From NCBI GenBank assembly GCA_050084515.1, contig CM114275.1, positions 17,732,001 to 17,796,000 on the forward strand: a DNA stretch of 64,000 bases. Direction: 5' to 3'. Of this stretch, positions 1 to 9,423 are shown piece by piece. Positions within the stretch are counted from its first letter, which is position 1, and each line of letters begins with the position of its first letter. Both the position numbers and the translations under genes were made by a program. The DNA is from Blasia pusilla. Its lineage: Eukaryota; Marchantiophyta; Marchantiopsida; Blasiales. The notes beneath the pieces were generated by a model. The model saw only the letters and a program-made list of their open reading frames with translations. It had not been told where the DNA came from and did no database searches.

Positions 1-205
1 AATTCCCGGGGGGGAATTGTACAAACTATCTAAGTGTGCACCCATCGAGCATGGATCCACAGGATCCTGGATCTTGAACACTGGAAATTGTGCTCGGGCC
101 GAACGGGCGAGAGGCGAGGGAGTGGTCCATCTCAGTAAATCAGCATGTTGGAAACAATGTCGAAACTAAAGAAGTCGCCTTGAGAACATTTTCAATAACT
201 GACTT
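1..205 (-). pseudogene. 3' exon of ParB-methyltransferase gene, copy 1 (partial, runs off window)
   Basis: On the minus strand this segment reads EHNFQ, then after a one-base slip VFKIQDPVDPCS and LDSLYNSPPG. The same block occurs at 63360-63460 on the plus strand as EHNFQVFQILDPVDTCSDG and LDGLYNS. It is therefore the exon that follows the methyltransferase motif IV exon, and it would lead into motif I beyond base 1. The upstream splice site probably lies near 150-165, after a CTCAAG on the minus strand, but I cannot fix it. A base is missing after the EHNFQ codons (CAGTGTTC against CAGGTGTTTC in the other copy), so this copy is frameshifted. Placement is secure from the paralogue; function is inferred from the rest of the gene. 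Confidence 0.6.
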
Positions 206-210
206 TGGAT

Positions 211-589
211 CAACCTGTCGGAGTCCGACGGGTTGTTTTATCCCGGACCAACCCGTCGGAACCCGACGGGTTGCGATTGCTTTTGGGTTTTCCCGGTTGA
301 TATTGGTTTTGGATGCAACCCCGTCGGAAGGCGGACGGGTTGTCGCCTAGAGCGACCCATGCTCGCTGAGAGCAACCCGCCGCTATCAGGACGGGTTGCA
401 TCCAATACCCAAGATCAACTGGGAAAACACAAAAGCAACTGCAACCCGTCGGGTTCCGACGGGTTGCAGGTACACCGCGGTTTTCCCTGTGTATGTGGGA
501 AAGATGCAACCCGTCGAAAACCGACGGGTTGCTCTCAGTCGAGCATGGGGTGCTCTAAGCCAGCAACCCGTCGCCTTCCGACGGGTTGC
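211..589. repeat. Palindrome cluster A (seven copies, in an intron)
   Basis: Seven copies of a 25-28 bp palindrome (half site CAACCCGTCGG, then its reverse complement) start near 211, 249, 315, 372, 441, 506 and 563, spaced about 40-70 bp. The spacer at 275-314 is the reverse complement of the spacer at 400-440, and the spacer at 343-371 is the inverse of that at 533-562, so the cluster is itself built from inverted units. It lies between the motif IV exon and the last visible exon of the ParB-methyltransferase gene. The palindrome has no stop in any frame, which is why several false ORFs cross it. Confidence 0.9.
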
Positions 590-675
590 TCACGGAAAAA
601 AAAAACCCAGATTGACTCTCATTCTACACATCATTAAAAGATAATTGAAATTATTGTACAGGAATTGAGCCTTAC

Positions 676-1697
676 CCGAATCTGATTTGTCGCGGATCGG
701 AGTGGGTACTCGTTTTTGATGATCCATGATTGTGCCGTCCTCCACTTTAGCGACCTCTTGACGCATTGGAGGTCCTTGCTCCCTCCAGTCAACACCAAGA
801 AGCAGCCCCTGTCACTCAGATAGGCGTCTGCAAAGGAGAACAAAAGGGCAATCTGGTCATAATTGAGCGGCACATTCCACTCAAGTACCTCGTCCGACGG
901 ATTCTCGCCCCAAAGTCGCAACCCCGAGGGCAGATCGGCGATCAAGAGATCCACCGCAACCTCTTCGACCACTCCATTCACCGTCCAGGCCGCGTGCCCG
1001 TTTTGTTGGAGCTTTCGTCCCAACGTTGTCAATTTTTCGATGGCTGGTGTCGACGCTTGAGAACTGAAGCTCTTCAGCTCATCCAGTAAAGGAGTGAACT
1101 GAAGGAGGACGCTTGTCCGGGTCGTTGTTTGTCTGTGTCTTCCCAAGGATGATGGGCTGTATTCTCCTTGGGACAACCCGGGCACCTCTCGCTTCCGCTT
1201 CTCCCTAGCCTGGGGACGGCTTGTTGGGGTTTCTATGACCTCAGATTCTGGTGGCGTTTTTTTCGCCGAGGACTTGGTCCGACCCTCTCTCCCCGCTCGT
1301 CCGGACGATTCCGCCTCTGGCCTTGAATCTTCAGCCTCTCTTTGGGAAGACTCGGCCTCTGAATTTTTCCCTCCCCTCGCCTTGCCTTTGAGATTCGCTG
1401 TGGATTTGTCTTTGGCTGTCCGGACCTTGGAAGCCAACTCAATGCTCTCGTGGGCCGCTTCTTCTTGCATCTCCTCCGAAGAAGTCTTCAGTCGGCCGAA
1501 ATTGGGGATGTCGTCTTGTCCTCAAGCCACCTTGCATCATGAAGCACTCGTAAGTCCTTATCCGTGATGTCTTCAGGGTCGTTGAAGTCGAGCCAAATGG
1601 GGCAATTCTCCACCTCCCAATCGGACATGTCTTTGCCCCATCTCCATGTCGTACATGGAGAATGTCTCGCATCCGCGGCGGAAGCCCACAATTTCAA
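676..1697 (-). pseudogene. DNA-methyltransferase-like exon (motif IV half) of ParB-methyltransferase gene, copy 1
   Basis: Read right to left, the exon runs from a WRWGKDMSDWEVENCPIW block through a lysine/glutamate/serine-rich linker to a folded domain with VDLLIADLPSG (about 922-939) and FADAYLSDRGCFLVLTGG (about 780-830). These sit where motif IV (DPPY-like) and the following strand of beta-class N6A/N4C DNA methyltransferases sit; Ser replaces the usual aromatic. The exon ends at 676 with a clean donor (CGG/GTAAGG), phase 0. Around 1515-1530 the frame must jump (EDK to DIPNFGRLK), and another slip near 1700 is needed to join the preceding CPKC block. Alternatives: a SAM-dependent enzyme on RNA or protein, or a catalytically dead relative. 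The motif assignment is inference from pattern, strengthened by motif I in the second copy. Confidence 0.6.
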
Positions 1698-1699
1698 GG

Positions 1700-2703
1700 C
1701 TACCGGTAATTTTCCCCACGCACTGCGTTCTTACACTTTGGACAAGGTACCAAGACCATCCGTTGGGCGACTTTTAGTCGAACAGAATCGGCCGTCTGCT
1801 CCTGTAGATCTCGCTTCTTCTTCGCTTGATCCCGTTTGTTCCCCTCTACTTCTTTGTCAAGCTCTGCCTGAGGGAGGACGCAAACCTTGTACATGGTCTT
1901 GAATCCTGGGTTTTTTGTTGGCTTATCCCGGATGTCGTCGAGCCAAACCTCGTAATCTCCAGAACTTTCAAGGTTTACTTCCGGCGGAATGGGCTCCAAT
2001 CTTCTGAGCTCCGCTTGCAGACCGTCCAGCACGGACTTCCCGATTACCCGCAACGCGTCCTAGAACGACCATTTGCGTAGCCAATGCGAGATCATTGGAT
2101 CAGACACACCCGGAGGATGGTGTGCCGCCCTCTTCTGGGCCTCTGAGCCCTCGAGACTGATTTTCATCAGTCGTATCCTCCTGAACTCGCTTATCCCGGA
2201 CAACGCAAACCAATGCACGCGATCCAGCGACACTTTCTCCCCAATCCGACCATGTGGATCTTCATCCCTCTTCCGCTGGCGCTTGATAATCGCCTTCAGC
2301 TCCTTGTAGAACTCTGGACCAAGTTCGGGGTTGAGAATGCTGATGTATTGCTGCATCTTGCTCGCCGTGTATTTCGTTGCAGCAGATACTGCAGCTTGGA
2401 TGAATTTGGCGCGCTCAGACGCAGATACCTTCTCCCTCGCTCCGCTCGGTCTGCAGCGCTTTTCTTGCGGCCTGTATCTTCGACCAGCAAAGGATGGTTA
2501 CGGCTGCATCTTGAGAAATAAACTTGTTTGCCCAAGTTTTCTTCTTAATCTGAGCACCCTTTGCAAGCATCTGATTGACGAGGGCATCGCCCAAGAACCC
2601 CCTGTACTCTCCCGGGTGCGTCGTAAGCACCTTCCTCACCCGATCGCAGTCTTGGATCCAGTGGTGGGTGACATTCCCCTCCGATACAATCCGCACATCC
2701 AAA
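1700..2703 (-). pseudogene. Middle exon of ParB-methyltransferase gene, copy 1 (frameshifted)
   Basis: The exon opens at 2703 after a GTTGAG acceptor and completes the split codon left by the ParB exon. It encodes LDVRIVSEGNVTHHWIQDCD, then shifts frame by one base near 2429 into SERAKFIQAAVSAATKY, continues through KELKAIIKRQRKRDEDPHGR, hits a TAG at 2060-2062 (WSF/stop/DALRVIG), and stays in that frame to a CPKCKNAVRG zinc-ribbon-like motif near 1715. I could name no domain for most of this stretch; it looks helical and basic. One stop and at least two frameshifts make this copy a pseudogene unless they are assembly errors. A 34-bp intron could explain the first shift but is implausibly short. 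Confidence 0.6.
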
Positions 2704-2734
2704 CTCAACCCGTCAGGAAATTACATGGGTTCCT

Positions 2735-3429
2735 GCAACCCGTCGGACTCCGACAGGTCGTCACAGCTCAAGGTCGGATTCTAGCAACGAGCTTAATGAG
2801 GCAACCCGTCGGAGTCCAACGGATTGCATTTAGATTTGCTAATGCCTGGTAAGCAAACCGTCGGAGTCCGAAGGGTTGCTCGATAGGTCGCCTTGTGAGG
2901 GTGTTCTTTTAAGAATGCAACCCGTCAGACTCGACGAGTTGTTGGAGGATGCGCAGGTTTAGAAGGTTTTTCCCCAAAGCACCCGTCGAGTCCGACAGGT
3001 TGCTTGCCTCGAAGCTATTTTTCCCCATATCAACCCGTCGGAGTCCGACGGGTTGATTTCGGCCAAAAACAGTTTCGAGGCAAGCAACCCGTCGGAGTCC
3101 GACGGGTTGCTTTGGGGAAAAAACCTTCTAAACCTGCAGTCACTCGAACAACTCGTCGGAGTCCGATGAGTTGCATTCTTCAAAAAACATCCTCACAAGG
3201 CGGCCTGTCGAGCAACCCGTTGGACTCCGACGGTTTGCTTTGGGCCAAAAACTAGTTAAATCTATGTTCAATCAAACAAGTCGTCGGAGTCCGACGAGTT
3301 GCAATCTTAAAAAAAGATCCGAAAAAGCGTGCAGTCGAGTAACCCGTCGGAGTCCGACGAGTTGCTTTCGGCAAAAACAAACCTAACCCATTCATCAATC
3401 GAGCAACTCGTCGGAGTCCGACGAGTTGC
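2735..3429. repeat. Palindrome cluster B: twelve copies arranged as a long hairpin
   Basis: Twelve copies of the 27-bp palindrome start near 2735, 2801, 2853, 2917, 2979, 3031, 3084, 3148, 3212, 3276, 3340 and 3403. Spacers left of 3043 are reverse complements of spacers right of it. For example, the GCAGGTTTAGAAGG block (about 2951) pairs with CCTTCTAAACCTGC (about 3124), and TGCTTGCCTCGAAG (about 3001) pairs with CTTCGAGGCAAGCA (about 3073). The whole unit, roughly 2850-3240, is a nested inverted repeat centred on the palindrome at 3031-3055. It fills the intron between the ParB exon and the middle exon. Copies vary in matched pairs: some have ACTCGTCGG with CCGACGAGT, others ACCCGTCGG with CCGACGGGT. 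Confidence 0.92.
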
Positions 3430-3450
3430 GAAAGTGTTAAAGATACTCAC

Positions 3451-3923
3451 GTGTTCATGGCATGCATTGCCATCTCCACCGTCGCCATGTGATGAGGGTA
3501 TGGGTGAAGGACCATTGCCTTCACGCAGAAATGTGCCTCCAATGAGTTGGGCCACTCCTCCGCAAACTTGGTCCACGCCATGAACCTGTGATTTCCATCC
3601 GAGATGAAGAAATGTAGATTCCTCATCCAGCTGAATTCCGTGCCCTCAACTTGCCTTCTGAAGTCCTGGTCTCGCATCCTCCAGAATGTGTCGAGCTTTT
3701 CCAAGTCCTCCTCGGTAACCAGAGCTTGGGTTCCATGCTCGTCGTAAGGCTGAACATAGAAGGGAGGAAAGTTGTCGACGTAGGATGCTATCGCTGCCGA
3801 TTGTTTTAGCTTCGTGAGGTCCTCGTCGGATTGAATTTCGCGGACGTATTCCATTGTCTGCAATCGGCAGAGTGGAATTCTCGGGGCGTTCTGGCCCTCC
3901 ATGAGTGCCATCTGCTTTACCAC
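3451..3923 (-). pseudogene. ParB/sulfiredoxin-like domain exon, copy 1
   Basis: This 473-bp exon starts after a CTGACAG acceptor (phase 0) and ends at a CAC/GTGAGT donor (phase 2). It encodes 157 residues (about 211-367 of the conceptual protein). The start, IPLCRLQTMEYVREIQSDED, resembles the opening of ParB N-terminal domains. HFFISDGNHRFMAW (DGNHR at residues about 319-323) matches the nucleotide/phosphate-binding GxxR or GCHR motif region of ParB/Srx folds. In prokaryotes such domains are often fused or linked to DNA methyltransferases. Here the methyltransferase half follows on the same strand with compatible splice phases, supporting one gene. The exon itself is intact; downstream exons are broken. 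Family assignment rests on the motif and fold order and would need a profile search. Confidence 0.65.
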
Positions 3924-4013
3924 CTGTCAGAACCGGGACAAGAGGAATAAGCTACACTGATATCCCAATGAATTGCAATTCACATAATTTAAAAAACCCA
4001 GAACCTCTCTTAC

Positions 4014-4643
4014 CCGCTCGAAAATGGGGTCGGTTTCTTGACCAGCTAACTTGTCTAAGACAGAGGCTGTCAAATCGACTGGAAACTCGTCGATCCGATA
4101 GAGGTCGATGTCCTCCGCCGGGCTTGGAGTCGAGAATGACCGCTCTCCGGCTTCTTCGGCCATGTCCACCATGTCCACGTTGGCGGTCCTTATGACCTCG
4201 TCGTCATTGATTTCAACTTCTGTTGTTTCCACTATGTTGATTGTGTCCCCGGACTTCGTGGGGGACATTTCCCACATCTCAACACTTGCGGTTGGACGGT
4301 CTGGGCTATCGTCAATGGCTATCACTTTTTCCCTCATCACTTTAGCCAATTCTGCCCTCCTCACCGACGCGTCCAAGCGCTTCTTTTCTCTCTTTTCGTC
4401 GGCGATCCTTTTCTTCAAGGCCTGCGACGTCTCGGCCTCTGCGTTTTGTTTATCTAGCCCCTCTTGAACACGTCTCGCAAGAAGCACTTGGTTGTGCATC
4501 TCCGCTTCCCTTTCCCGCTCCTCGATTTCTTGCTGCCTAATTTCATTCGCCGAACGAGGCCCAGGAGAAGCTGAAGCAGGAGTCCTAATGGACTTGGGAG
4601 TGAAGCTCCCTGACTTGTTGGCTTGTGTTTTTTTCCTCGTCAT
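4014..4643 (-). CDS. First exon of ParB-methyltransferase gene, copy 1: charged coiled-coil N-terminus
   Basis: The exon starts at ATG 4643 (MTRKKTQANKSGSF) and runs 630 bp, 210 codons, to a CGG/GTAAGAG donor. The first 50 residues are basic and Ser/Pro rich. Residues about 55-115 form a Glu/Arg/Lys-rich helix (RQQEIEEREREAEMHNQ and following) likely to be coiled coil. The rest is acidic. No catalytic motif is visible. The start is the first ATG after a TATA box at 4896-4903, leaving a 5' leader of about 230 bp. It splices in frame to the ParB-like exon at 3923. It is open throughout, but I regard the gene as a pseudogene because later exons are broken. Confidence 0.6.
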
Positions 4644-4895
4644 TTTTGCCGGAAATGCCTCTACCTATGTCCATGACGAATTCCTTGATCAGTCGCCTTG
4701 CTGATGTCGAGATGGGAGCTCGAATCGTCCCGCTATTGCTCGGTCGAACCGTCTCGCTCTCGATCCCTCCTATCGACTCGCGATGTGTCGCCGTGTGAAA
4801 TGCCCCTTCGTATCTGATCAGCTGCTGCGCAGGAGAGTGAGGAGTGAGGAATGAAGATCGCGAAATGAGAAACCGGAAATGAGCGATATCTGCCC

Positions 4896-4903
4896 TATTT
4901 ATA
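4896..4903 (-). promoter_or_regulatory. TATA box of the ParB-methyltransferase gene
   Basis: The minus strand reads TATAAATA here, about 250 bp upstream of the ATG at 4643, in a leader with no other ATG-initiated long frame on that strand. Position and exact match to the eukaryotic consensus make it the likely core promoter. The palindrome cluster C starts only about 90 bp further upstream. Confidence 0.6.
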
Positions 4904-4991
4904 CTTTTCTAGCCGTTGGGCTGACCGTTGGGTCCCGTCGTCCTTTCGACGGCGACGTGCCGGATGTTACGGAAGTCCGGACATGAAAATG

Positions 4992-5649
4992 GCAACCCGT
5001 CGGAGTCCAACAGGTTGCGCGGCTTCGCCATCCTGGGTACATCGCCACGTGCGCGAGCAACCCGTCGGAGACAGACGGGTTGAGCGCCTCCGTCGTCTTC
5101 GGAAAAGAACGCGAGGTACCCGCGCAACCCGTCGGAGACCGACATGTTGCGCGCCTCCGCCATCTTGGGTACGTCGCCACGTGCGCGAGCAACCCATCGG
5201 AGACCGACGGGTTGAGCGCCTCCGTCGTCTTCAGAAAACAACGCGAGGTACCCGTGCAACCCGTCAGAGCCCGACATGTTGCGCGCCTCCGCCGTGTTTG
5301 GGACGGGAACGGGACGTAGCTTGGGCAATCCGTCGGAGACCGTTGGGTTGCACGCTTCCCTCATCAAGGGTTAGGAACGAGGGCTTCCCGTGCAAGTCGT
5401 CGAAGTCTGGCTGGTTGCACCACAAGGCGAGGCCCTTGCGCAACCCGTTGGAGGGCAACGGGTTGCACGCCTCGCCGTCTTTGGGCTAAAAGGCGAGGCA
5501 CCCGCGGAACTCGTCGGGAATCGACGATTTGCACGCCTCCGGCATCTTCGGGCAAGAAGGATCGGTATCCGAGCAACTCGTCGGAGAGCGATGGGTTGCT
5601 CGCCGACAATGTTTAGCGAGCGTGCAACCCGTCCGATCCGACGGGTTGC
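4992..5649. repeat. Palindrome cluster C, tandem 132-bp dimers upstream of the promoter
   Basis: Eleven palindromes start near 4992, 5057, 5124, 5189, 5256, 5325, 5391, 5440, 5507, 5572 and 5623. The first five alternate two spacers: one with CCATCTTGGGTAC and GCCACGTGCGCGA, one with GCGCCTCCGTCGTCTTC and ACGCGAGGTACCCG. This gives a direct period of about 132 bp. Later copies diverge but keep arm complementarity (5440: CAACCCGTTGG with CAACGGGTTG). Unlike cluster B, this array is a direct tandem. It lies immediately upstream of the ParB-methyltransferase promoter. Confidence 0.9.
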
Positions 5650-6174
5650 GGCTTCGTTAGCCGGGTAATTTCGAGTTACCAGGACTCGACGGGTTCCAAG
5701 TGTGATGCGCAACCCTCGCTTCCCAAACCGGTAACATATTGCAAATGAATTGAATGTGTTATAGAATTGGATCCATTGTGTCGGACAATGTCACCCACCG
5801 AATTCATCTTGTCGAAAAAATCTATCAAGAGTATCATTTCCTATTCACTATAAATTAAATATTCTCATTCTCATTCTCGTCTCCTCCGTTGGAATCTTCT
5901 TGGAATGGATAATTATGTTAAGCTCACTTGTGGCGCATCATCTGGCGGTCCTTCCTCAATCGGAAATCATTCGACCCCAAGCTCGTGAGTCTTTCATAGC
6001 AAAGTGGATGAAAATTTTCATGCATTCAATTTCTTCTTCAATTGGAACCATCTTTGTATCCAAAGATGTTAGGTGGACGGTACGGAAGACATAATAGGTG
6101 AGACGGTCCAGCCAAAGTGACCTCAGACCGTAAAGTATGGAATCTCCTACTCTCTACCAAATGGTCAATACTGA
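5650..6174. other. No gene recognised
   Basis: AT-rich spacer between palindrome cluster C and the broken transposase. It has no long open frame on either strand beyond short chance ones. A stop at 6172-6174 closes the transposase frame upstream, so the missing N-terminus of that protein is not here in frame. Confidence 0.5.
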
Positions 6175-7918
6175 GTTTACGCCCCGCCCCGAATTAAATC
6201 TGTTTCCCAAGTAGACGGTCTAGAATTTCCTAGTGCTTTGAGCTCTACGTTTGCAACTCCAAGCTCTGCAGATCCGGCTTCGACTCCAACTTTGCACGCT
6301 CGTAACAATGTTGTTTTTCCAGAAGAGATTCCGGATGTTATCAACCTCAGTGGATCTGTCGGGCACCAATCGGGCCCTCTGTCCGCCTACTCGTTCCTCT
6401 TGCGAGTATCAGGCAATAGTTTGCTTTCGTCTCTGTCCTTAAAAATGTTCAAGCACATTCTTGTCGAGGAGCTGCTGCCCACGTACGATGGTAATTGCAT
6501 TTTTGAGTTGCCTCCACTTGCTGCTCCTACTCAAAAGAAGGATGGAGGACGCCTGAAGGGTATGGACAGAAAGTCTGATTGTCATCGATGGTGCAGGCTT
6601 CAACGGACCAGTGCTTCAATTCCAGATGGTCCTTGGATTGTCTCCCGCCGCCAATGCGTGGGAGCCTTGGAGTGTAGAAGTCCAGCATGCCCGTATCTAG
6701 AGCGCAACGGGCGAGTCAATACGTTGCAATTCCCTCCCAAGAATGCAGAAACTCCATACGAGGTCGATGCCACCATACCGCCGGGAGGCCATCGATGTCC
6801 TCATTGTCAGGCATCGCCCTTCTGCATTGGAGCGTGTCCTGCAAACATATTTTTCATTGTCCACGACTTGGGCTCCACGTCAGAGTATACAAGGCTGGCT
6901 GTCCATGTTGGCTCCCACACTCATCCTGTGACCAATGCAATTCAAAGACACATCAAGGAGGATGTGGCGAAGAAAGTAGCCGAGGTCTACAGAAACTCTC
7001 CGGGTTCAAAGCCCGGAGTGATCAAGCTCACAACGGCATCACAAATTTGTGAACAATTGCTTGGAATCCCTGAACAGGGCGAGATCACGGCGGTTGAGGA
7101 GAAACAACTCTGGGAAAATCTCGCATTTCTCGCCGATCCTGAATGCTTCCAGAATTTGTTGCGTTAGATACGAGTTCTGGATGGAAAGACGGCCGAAATG
7201 GATGCCATTGCCAGAATCAAGGCCAACTCCAGATTTCCATTCATTCAGAGATGGCAGTTCATGGGCCAAGGAGGCGAGGGATCCAGGGCCTATGTCTTCA
7301 AAATGTCAACCACAGGTCCGTCGAGTGGCCTCGATCTTATAGATCGAATGAGGGAAGGGGAAGATCTTTACGGGAGCTGGGTAAGCTTTGATATTTGCTA
7401 CAGAGTGCTGAACGGATGGTTGACGATGGGTGCTCACGTTTATGACCATGTGGAGAAGGGACTCAAAACTATATTTGTCTGTGAAGTAAAGGCAGAAGAC
7501 GTTGGCGTTTGAAGATGTGTGGTTACTCTTCATCGGAGGTGGTGAAGGAAAACAAAAGGCCACCTCCGGAAATTTATGGGTTCATGGCGGACAATGCACA
7601 ACCTGGGTGGATTGCTATTTGAGAAGTGTTCTGGGATGGAGAGGTTCAATCGGAGAGGGAAAGGTCGGATGCTTTCCATTGGCAACAGTCTGTGACCCGG
7701 TACACCAAATCTTGCATCAAGGAGAATATGAGGACAGAGCATGTCACTCTACTCCAACGCTGCAAGGACAGCAAAACCTTGAAGCAGGCCATGGAATGCC
7801 AGGAAGAACTTTATGGATGGTGGAGGAAGCATGCGATTGAGGGGAAGTACAAAGAGTTGTGCTCTTGGTTGAGTTGGTGGACTGTACGTATGAGACAATG
7901 GGGAAACTTCATGCGGCA
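6175..7918 (+). pseudogene. Mutator-like (MULE-type) transposase, broken
   Basis: One frame is open from 6175 to a TAG at 7165-7167 and on to a TGA at 7510-7512. The protein then continues in another frame from about 7560, with a TGA at 7620-7622 replacing Arg in AI-R-EVFWDG. The N-terminal half has a Cys/His array (CVGALECRSPACP, HRCPHCQ, VGSHTHPV) like the WRKY-GCM1/FLYWCH zinc fold used by MULE transposases for DNA binding. The C-terminal half has GFMADNAQPGW, a catalytic-Asp block, and SDAFHWQQSV, like the C/H block between the second Asp and Glu of the MULE DDE core. There is no ATG near the start. At least two stops and a frameshift make it a pseudogene. No terminal inverted repeats were found. 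A KDZ-type transposase is the alternative. Confidence 0.6.
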
Positions 7919-8026
7919 GGTGAGTTCACTATTTTGTCTTGTCAAGCTCACGCTGAGAATTGTTTGTAAAGTTGTAGCTCAGGATGAGAAGCATGGGAAT
8001 TATATGGATTTCAAACCCAAGAAACC

Positions 8027-8260
8027 AAGCAAGCTGTCGGATGCGACGGGTTGCCCGAGAGTGCAACCCGACGGAAACCGACGGGTTGCATCCAGATGTT
8101 TGGTGCAACCCAAGTGTGCTAAACGGTCGGGACCCGATGGGTCACAGAGTCGTTGATGGGATGCCTCGGCCTTGCAACCCGTCGGGTTCCGACGGGTTGC
8201 AGTAGGTGGGTTTAAGGTTACAACCGACGGGTTGCATCCAGATGTTTGGTGCAACCCAAG
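8027..8260. repeat. Palindrome cluster D
   Basis: Copies at 8063-8089 (GCAACCCGACGG arm) and 8174-8200, partial copies at about 8030-8054 and 8221-8235, plus two direct copies of CATCCAGATGTTTGGTGCAA (about 8089 and 8235). It directly follows the 3' end of the broken MULE frame. Confidence 0.85.
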
Positions 8261-8589
8261 TATTTTAAACAAACCACTTTGAGGATGCAAAATGAGGTTT
8301 TAGATTGTACTTTTATTTTTCCTCAACCTTCACTTTGAGCTTGAACTCTATTCAGCCCGGGGCAAATGATAGATTTTTTCCAGACCTTGGATGGAAAAAG
8401 TGATTGGTTCCACACTAATGATTCCACTGATTTTTCAGTTTTCTAAATTTTGTGCAATTTGCAACTCGTCGGACTCACAGGGGTTGCCAAAATATGGAAG
8501 AGGAGAAAAAAACTGTGGGATTGTTTAATAAATGAACAAAAAAGTGCAAAAAAATTCACACAAAAAGTTTCCTCTCTTCAACCCAACGG
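8261..8589. other. No gene recognised
   Basis: AT-rich spacer with a single decayed palindrome half at about 8461-8487 (GCAACTCGTCGG then GGGGTTGC). No coding signal. Confidence 0.5.
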
Positions 8590-9025
8590 AAACTCTCTTA
8601 AAAAAAAGTATCTATTTCGGTTGAAGGTAGTTTCCTCTCTCCTCTCTTCCTCTCTTCCTCTCCTCTTACCGCACCTCGGAACCAGCTACTGCAACCCGTT
8701 GGAATCAGACGGGTTGTGAGAAGCAGGCCCGTCTGGTCTCGAAAATCCTTATGCAACGTGTCGGATTCCGTTGGCTTGCAAGAAGTGTCCACACACAAAG
8801 CTTTGAAACTATTGGAATTCGACAGGTTCTAGTTAACTTGAACTGGTGCAACGTGTCTAGATGCGACTTGGAGACAACCGCAATTTGTTTGAATGCGAGG
8901 AGGTGCGGTAAGAGGAGAGGAAGAGAGGAAGAGAGGAAGAGAGAAGAAGAGAGAGAGGAGAGAGGAGAGAGGAGAGAGGAAAGTACCTTCAACCAAAAGA
9001 GATACTTTTTTTTAAGAGAGTTTGG
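8590..9025. mobile_element. Foldback (inverted-repeat) element with polypurine arms
   Basis: The left arm, about 8594-8692 (AACTCTCTTAAAAAAAAGTA ... CCTCTTACCGCACCTCG), is the reverse complement of the right arm, about 8908-9025 (GAGGTGCGGTAAGAGGAG ... AAGAGAGTTT). The right arm is longer because its GAGAGGA tract is expanded. The 210-bp loop holds three decayed 27-bp palindromes (about 8692, 8754, 8848). No coding capacity. It resembles a MITE or foldback transposon. No target duplication was identified. Confidence 0.75.
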
Positions 9026-9423
9026 CTACGGATCGGCATTGGAATGATGAGCAGATGTTGGGAGCAGAGTAGAGTGGATCATGACATTCATGGTGTTGGA
9101 GAGGATTTGGTCTCACTTGTGAGTGAGTGAGGCTTTCTTAGCACCGCCAAACCTTAAGAACGATGTCGGCTTTCCCAGCCTCAAGCAACAGCACAAATAC
9201 GCCATCTCCAGATCTCTAAGGTTCCCCCTCCCCACACAATCACTCTCTCCATCATCAATTTGTCGACGAATGTGGATCATGTCACGGATTTAGTCAACGC
9301 CATCTCATATGCAGTGCGCGCGGGCGCCTCTTCTTTCTCCCTCCTTTTACCAAACAATATCTTTTGTTTGTGCAAGTCTGAGAGAGGGATAGTCGCCTTA
9401 AGGAGAGAGGGCTCTTTCCTGGG
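9026..9423. other. No gene recognised
   Basis: Spacer between the foldback element and the truncated gypsy copy. The gypsy reverse-transcriptase similarity begins abruptly near 9424, so this may be unrelated sequence joined by a deletion. Confidence 0.4.

Noticed and set aside
233-637. ORFs across the palindrome clusters
   Set aside because: The palindrome has no stop in any of six frames, so open frames arise automatically; encoded words such as RRSPTGC and NPSDSDGL are by-products.
2395-2428. A 34-bp intron in the ParB-methyltransferase middle exon
   Set aside because: Too short for plant splicing; reading through with a single-base slip gives continuous sensible protein, so a frameshift is simpler.
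211-5649. CRISPR-like geometry (about 27-bp palindromic repeats with 35-40 bp spacers)
   Set aside because: Spacers are inverted or direct copies of each other, repeats vary, the genome is eukaryotic with introns, and no cas-like gene is present.
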